64,000 nucleotides of DNA. Source: Sphingomonas sp. NFR15. Its GTDB lineage: Bacteria; Pseudomonadota; Alphaproteobacteria; Sphingomonadales; Sphingomonadaceae. Below the pieces are notes generated by a model. The model worked only from the letters and a program-made list of their open reading frames with translations, did not search any database and was not told the origin of the DNA. Below, in pieces: positions 39,275-47,099 of the stretch. The translations under genes were made by a program, and so were the position numbers. The stretch's first letter is position 1; every line of letters begins with the position of its first letter. The stretch lies in NCBI RefSeq assembly GCF_900103265.1, contig NZ_FMWX01000003.1, positions 1 through 64,000 of the forward strand. The letters are read 5' to 3'.

Positions 39275-40345
39275 ATGGAATGGAACCGCCGATCTCTGCT
39301 GGCGCTGGCCGGCGCGGCACTGGTGCCCGGCTTTCCGGTTTTCGGTGCGGCCACGCTCTCGGTGCCGGCGGTGGACCGTCTCCACCTCACCGTCCTGATC
39401 GACAGCACCACGAGCGTGTTCGGCGGCGCGATCACCCGGCCCGATATCCGCATCGTGCCCCCGCCGATCACCGCGGATTATCACACCGCCTTCGCCGGCC
39501 AATGGGGCTATTCGCTTCTCGCCCGGTCGTCGGCGGCCGGGGCGGCGCGCACGACGCTGATCGATTTCGGCTACACCTCTGCCGCGCCGCTCAACAACAT
39601 GGCGCTTCTTGATATCGCGCCCGGCACGATCGACGCGATGGTGCTGAGCCACGGCCATTACGACCATTTCGGCGGCCTCGACGGCTTGCTCGCGAGCGGC
39701 ACGGTGCGGCGCGGCACGCCGCTATTCGTCGGCGGCGAGGAGGCGTTTTGCGCGCGCATCCGGGGCACCGCTCCCGACGGCTCATCCTTCGGCGCTATCG
39801 ATCGCGCGATGATCGCCAAGGCCGGGATCGATCTGATCGTTTCCGGTGATCCCCGGATCGTGGCCGGGCAGGGCTTCACGACGGGTTCGATTCCCTTCGT
39901 CTCGCCAGAGCGCCCGCGCGTGCCGACCGGCATGCTGCCCGGTCAAAACTGCGAGCGTAGCCTGCTCGACTCCGCCAAGCGCGACAAGAACTTCGTGGTC
40001 GATGATGCGGAGCACGAACTGGGAACGGCCTTCAACGTCGCCGGGCGCGGCCTCGTCGTGATCGGCTCGTGCAGCCACCGTGGCATCATCAACACCGTCC
40101 GCCGCGCGCAGGCGGTGTCGGGCATCGACAAGGTCCACGCGATCGTTGGCGGTTTTCATCTCGTGCCGCCGCAGACTCGCGATCAGGCGCTGGAGACGGT
40201 CGCGCTGATGCAGGCGATCAACCCGGACTATATCATTCCCGGCCATTGCTCCGGCGAAACCTTCATCGCCGCCGCACTGGCCGCCATGCCGGACAAGGTG
40301 ATCCGGTCGATCGTCGGCGCGAGCTATATCTTCGGGGCGGCTTGA
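39275..40345 (+). CDS. Exported MBL-fold metallohydrolase (COG1237-like)
   Basis: A 356-residue metallo-beta-lactamase-fold hydrolase. Metal site LSHGHYDHFGGL (HxHxDH) near residue 125, a further His in IGSCSHRGIINTV, and GGFHL plus IIPGHCSGE near the end match the COG1237 group (annotated as dihydropterin ribofuranosyl-aminobenzene phosphate synthase-like), whose bacterial role is unclear. The N-terminus MEWNRRSLLALAGAALVPGFPVFGA has a twin-Arg and hydrophobic stretch, so Tat export is likely. ATG 39275 follows GGGGTG; the open frame begins 12 codons earlier. Confidence 0.82.
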   Translation: MEWNRRSLLALAGAALVPGFPVFGAATLSVPAVDRLHLTVLIDSTTSVFGGAITRPDIRIVPPPITADYHTAFAGQWGYSLLARSSAAGAARTTLIDFGYTSAAPLNNMALLDIAPGTIDAMVLSHGHYDHFGGLDGLLASGTVRRGTPLFVGGEEAFCARIRGTAPDGSSFGAIDRAMIAKAGIDLIVSGDPRIVAGQGFTTGSIPFVSPERPRVPTGMLPGQNCERSLLDSAKRDKNFVVDDAEHELGTAFNVAGRGLVVIGSCSHRGIINTVRRAQAVSGIDKVHAIVGGFHLVPPQTRDQALETVALMQAINPDYIIPGHCSGETFIAAALAAMPDKVIRSIVGASYIFGAA

Positions 40346-40346
40346 G

Positions 40347-40372
40347 GTCGGCTACGCGAAGCGAGAGCCGAC
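40347..40372. terminator. Bidirectional terminator
   Basis: GTCGGCT and AGCCGAC with an inner CGC-GAA-GCG stem form a compact hairpin that exactly bridges the convergent MBL hydrolase and VOC genes. No T tract. Confidence 0.5.
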
Positions 40373-40755
40373 TATCCCGCAAAGGCGATGAGGTTGCCGC
40401 CGGGATCGCGGAGGATGAACATCTGCGCGCCCCACGGCTCACGCTTGAGGCGCTGATGCCACGCGACGCCGGCGGAGTCGAAGCTGTGTGCCAGCGCCTC
40501 GATGCCCTGAACGGTCACGGTCGCCGAAAGCGCATCGGCTTCGCGCTCCCGGAAGCCGTCCGCGAACACGGCATTGTCCGTGTGCCGCAGGTTGAGGCAA
40601 GCGCCGCCGCGCCGGACCTGCGCGTAGAAGGGCGGATCGCCGTGTACGAACGTGAGCGTGAAGCCGAGGCGATCGACATAGAAGGCGCACGCCGCGCCCA
40701 AATCCGGCACGAAAAGCTGTGGTTCGGCCGCGATCAGATGTGGTTCTTCATTCAT
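40372..40755 (-). CDS. VOC-family (glyoxalase/bleomycin-resistance-like) protein
   Basis: A 127-residue vicinal-oxygen-chelate protein: AAEPQLFVPDLGAACAFYVDRLGFTLTFV, RGGACLNLRH, and ILRDPGGNLIAFAG at the end (with the metal-ligand position on the last strand, here Asn instead of Glu in GNL). The reaction is unknown; it may bind or modify a small toxic molecule. It overlaps the upstream MarR gene by 8 bases, so it is likely the MarR target or effector partner. Confidence 0.82.
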   Translation of the reverse strand: MNEEPHLIAAEPQLFVPDLGAACAFYVDRLGFTLTFVHGDPPFYAQVRRGGACLNLRHTDNAVFADGFREREADALSATVTVQGIEALAHSFDSAGVAWHQRLKREPWGAQMFILRDPGGNLIAFAG

Positions 40756-41203
40756 GGTCGTCCTCCTTCGTGTCGCCGGCGAGCCGGAGCATCACATCGG
40801 ATGCGGCAAGCAGCGTTCGACGATCGGCATCATCGAGGTGATGGAACATGGCATCTGCCAACCACGCCCGGCGTCGCGTCATCGCCCGGTGCAAAGCGAA
40901 GGCGCCGGCATCGGTCAGGGCTATCAGGTGGCGGCGACGATCGGCCGGATCGGTCGGCCGTTCGATAAACCGGCGATCTTCCAGTCGAACCAGCAGGCGG
41001 CTCAGCGATTGAGGCTGCAATCCCTCGCCGCGTGCGAGCGCCACCGCGCTCATCGGGCCTTGCCGATGCAGCGATGCGAGCAGCGCCAAGCCGCCGCCCG
41101 TGACCTCGCCGTCCAAAGCCGGTCGTCGCAACCGGCGGGCAAGGCGGAGCACCGCCCGCACGATCTTGGCCTCGTCCGCTTCGTGGCTATCCGCACCGCT
41201 CAT
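40748..41203 (-). CDS. MarR-family regulator
   Basis: A 151-residue winged-helix regulator. The recognition region is LARGEGLQPQSLSRLLVRLEDRRFIERPTDPADRRRHLIALTDAG, typical of MarR with the DxR wing motif. The effector is probably a phenolic or electrophile. ATG 41203 has no ribosome site. If TTGACA on the minus strand at 41238-41233 is the -35, the transcript would begin about at the start codon, so it may be leaderless. Cotranscribed with the VOC gene. Confidence 0.85.
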   Translation of the reverse strand: MSGADSHEADEAKIVRAVLRLARRLRRPALDGEVTGGGLALLASLHRQGPMSAVALARGEGLQPQSLSRLLVRLEDRRFIERPTDPADRRRHLIALTDAGAFALHRAMTRRRAWLADAMFHHLDDADRRTLLAASDVMLRLAGDTKEDDHE

Positions 41204-41205
41204 TT

Positions 41206-41238
41206 AATATGCATTGCGTACTATATTTGAACTGTCAA
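41206..41238 (-). promoter_or_regulatory. Promoter and operator candidate for MarR-VOC
   Basis: On the minus strand TTGACA (41238-41233), then 17 bases later AATGCA (41215-41210). An inverted repeat AATAT (41206-41210) / ATATT (41223-41227) with a 12-base centre covers the spacer and start region, fitting MarR autorepression. The -10 is weak. The rest of the gap to 41489 shows nothing I can support. Confidence 0.45.
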
Positions 41239-41489
41239 GCTCGGGCGAGCTCGCGGTCGGGACGGATACATGGGTCGGTCTAAGGTGTGCGGATATCCCT
41301 CAGCCGCGCGCAATCGGCCTCGCCGAACGCTGCTCCTGAAGACTTCGCCCGGAGTTGCCGATCGGACATGGAGAACGAGCCGCTCCGAAAACGAGAGCTC
41401 GCGTGCGCTTGCGGTGTCACGATCCGGTCGCAACGGATCGGTGCCGCCCAACGCGTGTGCGATTCAGGCGGCGCCGGCCGCTGGTTCCG

Positions 41490-42380
41490 CTAAACGCTCG
41501 GATCGGCGATCGCCGTCACCAGCCAGTCGTGGAACAGTTTGACCGGCCGCTGCAGCATCGCGCGTGGGCGACAGGCGAACCAATAGCTGTACGGGCTTTC
41601 GATCTCGATATCGAACAATCGCACCAGCCGGGGGTCGCGCGCATCCTCGAAATGGCTTTCGTGCATGAACGCGACGCCGAGCCCCTGCGCGGCCGCCTCC
41701 AGCATCAGCGGCCCCGAATCGAAATGGTCGATCGCGAGCGGGGGCGTGTTCTCCAGCCCTGCCGCGGCGCGGAACTCGGTGAACAGATCGGGCATGTCCT
41801 TGTGGACGAGCGCGGTCAGCCCGGCGAGCTGTTCGGGCCGGGTCACCGGATTGGCGCCTTCGAGCATCGCCCTGGCGCCGATCACGTAGATCGAGTTGCG
41901 GTCGAGCCGTTTGCCGTACAGCGCCGGGTCCATCTCGCGCGCGAGCGCGATCACCGCGTCGAGCCCCTCGCCGAGCCGGGCGAAGCCGTGGCCGGCGGTG
42001 TCGATATCCAGATGCAGCTCGGGATGTTTGGCGCGCAGGTCGGCAAGCTTGGGGAACAGCCGCTGCGAGGCGAACAGCGGCATGATGCCGAGCCGCAGCC
42101 GCAGCATTTCGGTGCCGCTGGTCATGATCTCGACCGCGTCGGAGAGGCTGTCGAGCGCGGGCGCGATCTGTTGGAGCAGGCGTTCGCCATCGGCGTTGAG
42201 CACCACCGCCTGATGCCGCCGCTCGAACAGCGGCTTGCCGATGAAGCGTTCGAGCGCCTGGACGCGGCGGCTGAGCGCGGGCGCGGACAGCGCGAGTTCC
42301 TGCGACGCGGCCTTGATCGAGCCGAGCCGCGCGACCTGAACAAACGCCTCGATCGCGGTCAGGGGTGGCAGTCTGCGCAT
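41490..42380 (-). CDS. LysR-family regulator (GcvA-like)
   Basis: A 296-residue LysR regulator: N-terminal HTH (MRRLPPLTAIEAFVQVARLGSIKAASQELALSAPALSRRVQALE) and an effector domain with ALYGKRLDRN and YWFACRPRAM, the look of the GcvA-like group. ATG 42380 follows GGGAG. No adjacent divergent operon is obvious; the 303 bases upstream contain a candidate small RNA on the other strand. Target unknown. Confidence 0.9.
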   Translation of the reverse strand: MRRLPPLTAIEAFVQVARLGSIKAASQELALSAPALSRRVQALERFIGKPLFERRHQAVVLNADGERLLQQIAPALDSLSDAVEIMTSGTEMLRLRLGIMPLFASQRLFPKLADLRAKHPELHLDIDTAGHGFARLGEGLDAVIALAREMDPALYGKRLDRNSIYVIGARAMLEGANPVTRPEQLAGLTALVHKDMPDLFTEFRAAAGLENTPPLAIDHFDSGPLMLEAAAQGLGVAFMHESHFEDARDPRLVRLFDIEIESPYSYWFACRPRAMLQRPVKLFHDWLVTAIADPSV

Positions 42381-42530
42381 CGAACTCCCGGTTCCTTGTG
42401 CAGCGCAACATAATTGCTCTGGATCGAATCTACCACCCTCATCATGCAAAAAGCGAGTCGCGATTGCAATTTCTGCATCCCAAGACAATCTCTTCGCACT
42501 TGCACAAGATCGCGCTGCGACGCACATAGC

Positions 42531-42595
42531 GGGTGCCTTTCAGGCATCCTCTCCTAAAACTTTCACGGCCAGCCCTTCGGGGCTGGCCTTTTTTT
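42531..42595 (+). ncRNA. Candidate Hfq-type small RNA
   Basis: No plus-strand gene lies upstream, yet a textbook intrinsic terminator is present. Reading 5' to 3': a 7-base stem GGGTGCC-TTTCA-GGCATCC (42531-42549), a single-stranded tract tctcctaaaactttcac containing an anti-Shine-Dalgarno TCTCCT, then a 9-base stem with a TTCG loop and seven T. This is the typical arrangement of trans-acting small RNAs. The 5' end could be earlier: further stems at 42445-42468 (TGCAA/TTGCA) and 42494-42520 (TCGCA/TGCGA) are possible. The promoter is unclear; TTGCAC at 42500 is a weak -35 candidate. Confidence 0.55.
42567..42595 (+). terminator. Strong intrinsic terminator with TTCG loop
   Basis: GGCCAGCCC-TTCG-GGGCTGGCC followed directly by TTTTTTT: a perfect 9-base stem, an ultrastable tetraloop and a full T tract. 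It is the most convincing rho-independent terminator in the window and ends 88 bases before the CDC48-type gene. Confidence 0.92.
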
Positions 42596-42683
42596 GTCCG
42601 CGCGCCGCGCGCGGCCGGAACCTCTCGCATTACCGGAACCGTCATCCTATCTCCTGCGCTTGAGCGTGCTACGGGAGCGGAAT

Positions 42684-44966
42684 ATGGCGGACGGCGAGGC
42701 ACCGGGTAGAAAAGTGCAGGTTGCGAACGCGCGGCCGGAGGATAGCGGGCGCGGCCTGGCGCATGTGCCGCGCGCGATGATGGCGGCGCTCGGACTCGCG
42801 GAAGGCGATGTGATCGCGATCGAGGGCAAGTCGGTCACCCCCGCGCGCGCGGTCGCGCCCTATCCCGAGGACGAAGGGCTCGAGATTCTCCGCATCGACG
42901 GGCTCCAGCGGGCGAACGCCGGCGTCGGCTCGGGCGATTTCGTCGAGATCCGCAAGGTCGAATCGAAGCCGGCGGCACGCGTCGTGTTCGCGCCCGCACA
43001 ACAGAATCTGCGGCTGCAAGGCTCGTCGAACGCGCTCCAGCGCACCTTCCTCGGCCGCCCGCTGACGCAAGGTGACGTCGTCGCCACCGCCGGACAGCAG
43101 CGTGTCGAGAACATGCCGCCGGGCGTCCAGCAATTCCTGCGCTCGCCCGCCTATGCGCTCCAGGAAATCCGCCTCGCCGTCATCAGCACGACCCCGAAAG
43201 GCGTCGTGCATGTGGACGAGAATACGGAAATCGAGCTTCGCCCCGAGTATGAAGAACCCAAGGAAGCGCGCCGCGCCGATGTGACCTATGACGACATCGG
43301 CGGCATGGGGCCGACGATCGACCAGCTTCGCGAAATGGTCGAGCTGCCGCTGCGCTACCCCGAACTGTTCCAGCGTCTCGGCGTCGATCCGCCCAAGGGG
43401 GTGTTGCTGCACGGGCCGCCCGGCACCGGCAAGACCCGGCTCGCGCGTGCGGTGGCGAACGAGAGCGCGGCCGAGTTCTTCCTCGTCAATGGCCCCGAGA
43501 TCATGGGCTCGGCCTATGGCGAATCCGAGAAGCGGCTGCGCGACGTGTTCGAGGAAGCGGCGAAGAACGCGCCCTCGATCGTGTTCATCGACGAGATCGA
43601 TTCGATCGCGCCCAAGCGCGGGCAGGTCTCGGGCGAGGCCGAGAAACGGCTGGTCGCGCAGCTCCTCACGCTGATGGACGGGCTGGAGGCGCGCGCCAAC
43701 GTGGTGGTGATCGCCGCGACCAACCGCCCCGAGGCGATCGACGAGGCGCTCAGGCGTCCCGGCCGGTTCGATCGCGAGATCATCGTCGGCGTGCCCGACG
43801 AGCGCGGGCGGCGCGAGATCCTCGGCATCCACACGCGCGGCATGCCGCTCGGCGACAAGGTCGATCTCGCCGAACTGGCGCGCACCACCTACGGCTTCGT
43901 CGGCGCCGATCTCGCCGCGCTGGCGCGCGAGGCGGCGATCGAGGCGGTGCGACGGATCATGCCGCGGCTCAACCTCGCCGACGGCACGATTCCGCCCGAG
44001 GTGCTCGATACGCTCGCGGTCACGCGCGAGGATTTCCTCGGCGCGCTCAAGCGTGTGCAGCCGAGCGCGATGCGCGAGGTGATGGTCGAGGCGCCGCGCG
44101 TCCGCTGGGAGGATGTCGGCGGACTCGACGACGCGCAGATGCGGCTGAAGGAAGGCGTGGAACTGCCGCTGAAAGACCCCGACGCGTTCCGCCGGATCGG
44201 CATCCGCCCGGCCAAGGGCTTCCTGCTCTACGGCCCGCCCGGCACCGGCAAGACCTTGCTCGCCAAAGCGGTCGCGCGCGAGGCGGAGGCGAATTTCATC
44301 GCCACCAAGTCGAGCGATCTGCTCAGCAAATGGTATGGCGAGAGCGAGCAGCAGATCGCCAAACTGTTCGCGCGGGCGCGCCAGGTCGCGCCATGCGTGA
44401 TCTTCATCGACGAACTCGACTCGCTGGTGCCGGCGCGCGGCGGCGGCATGGGTGAGCCGCAGGTGACCGAGCGCGTGGTCAACACCATCCTGGCCGAGAT
44501 GGACGGGCTGGAGGAGTTGCAGGCGGTGGTCGTGATCGGCGCGACCAACCGGCCCAATCTGATCGATCCGGCGCTGTTGCGCCCGGGCCGGTTCGACGAG
44601 CTGATCTACGTCGGCGTGCCCGATCGCGAAGGCCGTGAACGCATCCTGCGCATCCAGAGCGCGAAGATGCCGCTCGCGGACGATGTCGATCTCGCCGATC
44701 TGGCGGGCCGGACCGGCCGGTTCACCGGCGCCGACCTCGGCGATCTGGTGCGGCGCGCCGGCCTCGTCGCGCTGCGCCAGTCGCTGTCGGTCGGGCAGGT
44801 GACGCAGGCGCATTTCGACGAAGCGCTCAAGGAGTCGCGCGCCTCGGTCACGCCCGAGCTGGAACGCGAATATGAGCAGATCGGCGCGCGGCTGAAGCAG
44901 GATGCCTCCGCGCTCCAGCCGATCGGCTTCGTCGCGCCGGGGCAATTGGTACCGAAGACGACGTAA
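42684..44966 (+). CDS. CDC48/p97-type AAA ATPase
   Basis: A 760-residue tandem AAA protein. CDC48 N-terminal double-psi barrel domain (about 8-190; [22 protein letters not shown]), D1 with Walker [16 protein letters not shown] from residue 244 and pore loop MGSAYGESE, and D2 with Walker [16 protein letters not shown] from 517 and pore loop SKWYGESE. Both Walker B motifs (IVFIDEIDS and VIFIDELDS) are intact. This architecture is that of archaeal VAT and eukaryotic p97 unfoldases; bacterial copies occur sporadically. It is predicted to unfold proteins in the cytosol, partner unknown. ATG 42684 follows GGGAGCGG. Confidence 0.92.
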   Translation: MADGEAPGRKVQVANARPEDSGRGLAHVPRAMMAALGLAEGDVIAIEGKSVTPARAVAPYPEDEGLEILRIDGLQRANAGVGSGDFVEIRKVESKPAARVVFAPAQQNLRLQGSSNALQRTFLGRPLTQGDVVATAGQQRVENMPPGVQQFLRSPAYALQEIRLAVISTTPKGVVHVDENTEIELRPEYEEPKEARRADVTYDDIGGMGPTIDQLREMVELPLRYPELFQRLGVDPPKGVLLHGPPGTGKTRLARAVANESAAEFFLVNGPEIMGSAYGESEKRLRDVFEEAAKNAPSIVFIDEIDSIAPKRGQVSGEAEKRLVAQLLTLMDGLEARANVVVIAATNRPEAIDEALRRPGRFDREIIVGVPDERGRREILGIHTRGMPLGDKVDLAELARTTYGFVGADLAALAREAAIEAVRRIMPRLNLADGTIPPEVLDTLAVTREDFLGALKRVQPSAMREVMVEAPRVRWEDVGGLDDAQMRLKEGVELPLKDPDAFRRIGIRPAKGFLLYGPPGTGKTLLAKAVAREAEANFIATKSSDLLSKWYGESEQQIAKLFARARQVAPCVIFIDELDSLVPARGGGMGEPQVTERVVNTILAEMDGLEELQAVVVIGATNRPNLIDPALLRPGRFDELIYVGVPDREGRERILRIQSAKMPLADDVDLADLAGRTGRFTGADLGDLVRRAGLVALRQSLSVGQVTQAHFDEALKESRASVTPELEREYEQIGARLKQDASALQPIGFVAPGQLVPKTT

Positions 44967-44978
44967 CTGCTTCCGAAT

Positions 44979-45055
44979 CGGTTCGTGTCGAGCGACGTCG
45001 AGACACTGGCCACAGCGGTTGTGGCACGTCCCTCGACTTCGCTCGGGACGAACGG
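44979..45055. repeat. Extragenic palindrome type A, copy 4
   Basis: Starts cggttcgtgtcgagcgacgt and ends ctcgggacgaacgg in inverse, with a different central loop. It lies directly after the CDC48-type gene and 12 bases before a type B repeat, the same order as at 31189-31377. Confidence 0.75.
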
Positions 45056-45066
45056 GAAGACATGAT

Positions 45067-45145
45067 CGTCACCCCGGCGCAGGCCGGGGCCGTCATGGGG
45101 CGCTCCGCCGGCCACGCGGCGGCTCCGGCCTGCGCCGGGGCGACG
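45067..45145. repeat. Extragenic inverted repeat type B, copy 3
   Basis: Arms 45067-45092 and 45120-45145, 26 bases each with two mismatches, around a 27-base loop. Same core (ccccggcgcaggccgg) as 31288-31377. It ends at the stop codon of the convergent small monooxygenase gene. Confidence 0.8.
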
Positions 45146-45466
45146 TTACTTGGACCAGCGGTATCCGCGCGTCGCCTCGGCGACGATCACCTCGTAGGAG
45201 TCGTACCACCGCCCACGTCCGAGTTCGCGAATCTCACGGTGGCGCGGATGCGCACGCCACGCGAGCGCGCTCGCCTCATCGGCCCAGAAGCTGATCGTGA
45301 TGCCGAAACCGTCCGGCCCGCGCGTGCTCTCGACGCCGCGGTAGCCGGGTTGCGCGGCGGCGAGCATCGCCATCTCCGCCGAGGCGGCCGCATAGCCGGG
45401 ATCGTCGGCGGCGGTGCGCGCCGACAGGAAGATGACGAGCGTTTGCCCGGTGCGGTCCTGATCCAT
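45146..45466 (-). CDS. Antibiotic biosynthesis monooxygenase-like protein
   Basis: A 106-residue ferredoxin-like-fold protein of the ABM (Dabb-like) superfamily: TLVIFLSARTAADDPGYAAASAEMAMLAAAQPGYRGVESTR and ISFWADEASALAWRAHPRHREI are characteristic. Members include small oxygenases and heme-degrading enzymes, so the specific reaction is unknown. The product may act as a dimer. ATG 45466; single gene, divergent from the PmtA-like methyltransferase. Confidence 0.82.
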   Translation of the reverse strand: MDQDRTGQTLVIFLSARTAADDPGYAAASAEMAMLAAAQPGYRGVESTRGPDGFGITISFWADEASALAWRAHPRHREIRELGRGRWYDSYEVIVAEATRGYRWSK

Positions 45467-45559
45467 GCGGCGGGGCGATGCGCCGTTCGCAATGGGCTTG
45501 CAACCGATTTGCCGACGTGTTGGTTACGCGAATGTGACAAACCAGAACAGGAACTGCCG

Positions 45560-46168
45560 TTGACCCTCTCGACCACCGGTGATCGTTCGCCAGCGCCGGC
45601 GCGCCGCCCATCGCAGCAGGCGCTGTTCCTGCGCGGATTCCTCAAGCACCCCGTAATGGTGGGATCGGTCGTGCCCTCCTCGCGGCGGCTGATCCGGCAA
45701 ATGCTGTCGCGCGTCGACTGGGGCAAGACCAAGCTGTTCGTCGAATATGGTCCGGGCGTCGGCACGTTCTGCCAGCCGATCCTCGATCGGCTCGCCCCGG
45801 ACGCGACGCTGATCGCGATCGACACCAACCCCGATTTCATCGACCATCTGCGTGACGAGATCCGCGACTCGCGTTTCATCGCGCATCTCGGCTCGGCGGC
45901 GGACGTGCAGGCGATCATCGCCGAACATGGCTTCGAACAGGCCGATTACGTGCTGTCGGGACTGCCGTTCTCGACGCTCCCGCCCGGTGTGGGCGACGCG
46001 ATCGCCAGCGCGACCCATCGCGTGCTGCGCCCCGGCGGCGCGTTCCTCGTCTATCAGTTCCGCGCGCGGGTGCGCGACTTCCTCGCCCCCGCGTTCAAGC
46101 GGATCGATCATGGTTTCGAATGGTGGAACGTGCCGCCGGCGCACCTGTTCTGGGCGTGGAAGGATTGA
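45560..46168 (+). CDS. PmtA-like phospholipid N-methyltransferase
   Basis: A 202-residue SAM-dependent methyltransferase: FLKHPVMVGSVVPSSRRLIRQML at the N-terminus and the SAM loop FVEYGPGVGTFCQPIL, then VLSGLPFSTLP, as in bacterial phosphatidylethanolamine N-methyltransferases of the PmtA/rRNA-dimethylase-like group. The product would be mono-, di- or trimethylated PE, though other substrates are possible. The start is probably TTG 45560: AGGAACTGCCG precedes it and no ATG or GTG fits. The open frame upstream runs through the extragenic repeat and is not coding. Confidence 0.78.
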   Translation: MTLSTTGDRSPAPARRPSQQALFLRGFLKHPVMVGSVVPSSRRLIRQMLSRVDWGKTKLFVEYGPGVGTFCQPILDRLAPDATLIAIDTNPDFIDHLRDEIRDSRFIAHLGSAADVQAIIAEHGFEQADYVLSGLPFSTLPPGVGDAIASATHRVLRPGGAFLVYQFRARVRDFLAPAFKRIDHGFEWWNVPPAHLFWAWKD

Positions 46169-46192
46169 GACGCACAGATCGGGCACCCAACA

Positions 46193-46276
46193 CCGTTCGC
46201 ACCGAGCGAAGCCGAAGTGCGTGCCACAAGCGCTGGTGTCCGGGGCGCGTGCTTCGACTGCGCTCAGCACGAACGG
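46193..46276. repeat. Extragenic palindrome type A, copy 5
   Basis: Starts ccgttcgcaccgagcgaagc and ends gcgctcagcacgaacgg in inverse, with arms of about 30 bases that are imperfect. It lies between the convergent PmtA-like gene and pdeM, with no type B element attached. Confidence 0.75.
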
Positions 46277-46292
46277 GCTAGGGGGACATGCG

Positions 46293-46955
46293 CTACGCCG
46301 CGATCGGGAAGCGCAGCAGCCGGTTCTCGACCGGCACCAGCGCCTCCGCGCCCAGGCCGACCGCGCGGACGATCTCGGGATGGCCGGCGTCGAGCCCGCC
46401 GGTGAGCGACCCGAACGCGGGCAGCACCAGCTTGGTCGGCGTGGCGACGAAGCAGCGGCGCGAGATGGTCTGCCCGCGCACGCGCAGCCGCAGCTTGGGG
46501 TGGTAATGGCCCGAAAGTTCGGCGCGAGTCTCGCCCGCCACCGCCTCGTGGCGTAGCACCAGCCCGTCGATCACCGCCTCGGCGGCGACGTCACCGCCGC
46601 AGCGGTCGATCAACCCGGCGTCGTGGTTGCCGGTGATCCACGTCCAGCGGCATGTCCCCGCCAGCGTGCGGAGCATCGCCTGCGCGGCGTCGGGCAGGCG
46701 CTCGCAGCCGGCGCTGTCGTGGAAGCTGTCGCCGAGACACCAGATCTCCGCCGCCTTGGTCATGTCCGCCAGCGCGGTGAGATCGGCGAGTGTCGCCATC
46801 GAATCATAGGGAGGCAGCATCTGGCCGCGCATCGCGAACCAGCTCGCCTTCTCGAAATGCAGATCGGCGACGATCAGCGCGGCGCGCGCCGGCCAGAACA
46901 GCGCGCCTTGCGCGAGCGCGACGAGCTCGAAGCCTGCGAACGAAAAGCGAACCAT
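46293..46955 (-). CDS. pdeM: Ligase-associated DNA damage response endonuclease PdeM
   Basis: A 220-residue calcineurin-like phosphoesterase. Metal-binding motifs in order: DLHFEKASWFA, LGDSFHDSAG, TGNHDAGL, SGHYHPKLRLRVRG, all intact and in PdeM style. In other bacteria pdeM occurs with an ATP-dependent ligase, a Lhr-like helicase and an exonuclease; here none of these is adjacent, so it is an orphan in this window. ATG 46955. Divergent from kup. Confidence 0.88.
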   Translation of the reverse strand: MVRFSFAGFELVALAQGALFWPARAALIVADLHFEKASWFAMRGQMLPPYDSMATLADLTALADMTKAAEIWCLGDSFHDSAGCERLPDAAQAMLRTLAGTCRWTWITGNHDAGLIDRCGGDVAAEAVIDGLVLRHEAVAGETRAELSGHYHPKLRLRVRGQTISRRCFVATPTKLVLPAFGSLTGGLDAGHPEIVRAVGLGAEALVPVENRLLRFPIAA

Positions 46956-47099
46956 GCGCCGCTATGCGGCCAAAACGACGGGCGGATCAAGTGCGCGATC
47001 GCGCCCGCGCCGACCGATGTGGCGGCGCAACAAAGTCCTTTGCAGGCTCGTTCAGCGCGCGTACAGCCGCTCGTCCAACCGTCAGGTCCAACGCCCGCC

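Noticed and set aside
41221..41451. 76-codon minus-strand frame in the MarR to LysR gap
   Set aside because: Arg/Pro-rich shadow-like content with no ribosome site or recognised motif.
42400..42445. Possible tRNA: ggatcgaatc resembles a T-loop
   Set aside because: No matching acceptor, D or anticodon stems can be drawn around it.
42669..44945. 758-codon open frame antisense to the CDC48-type gene
   Set aside because: Mirrors a well-supported AAA ATPase and has shadow composition.
46623..47099. Long N-terminal extension of kup
   Set aside because: It overlaps pdeM antisense and lacks Kup homology; the family start is at 47100.
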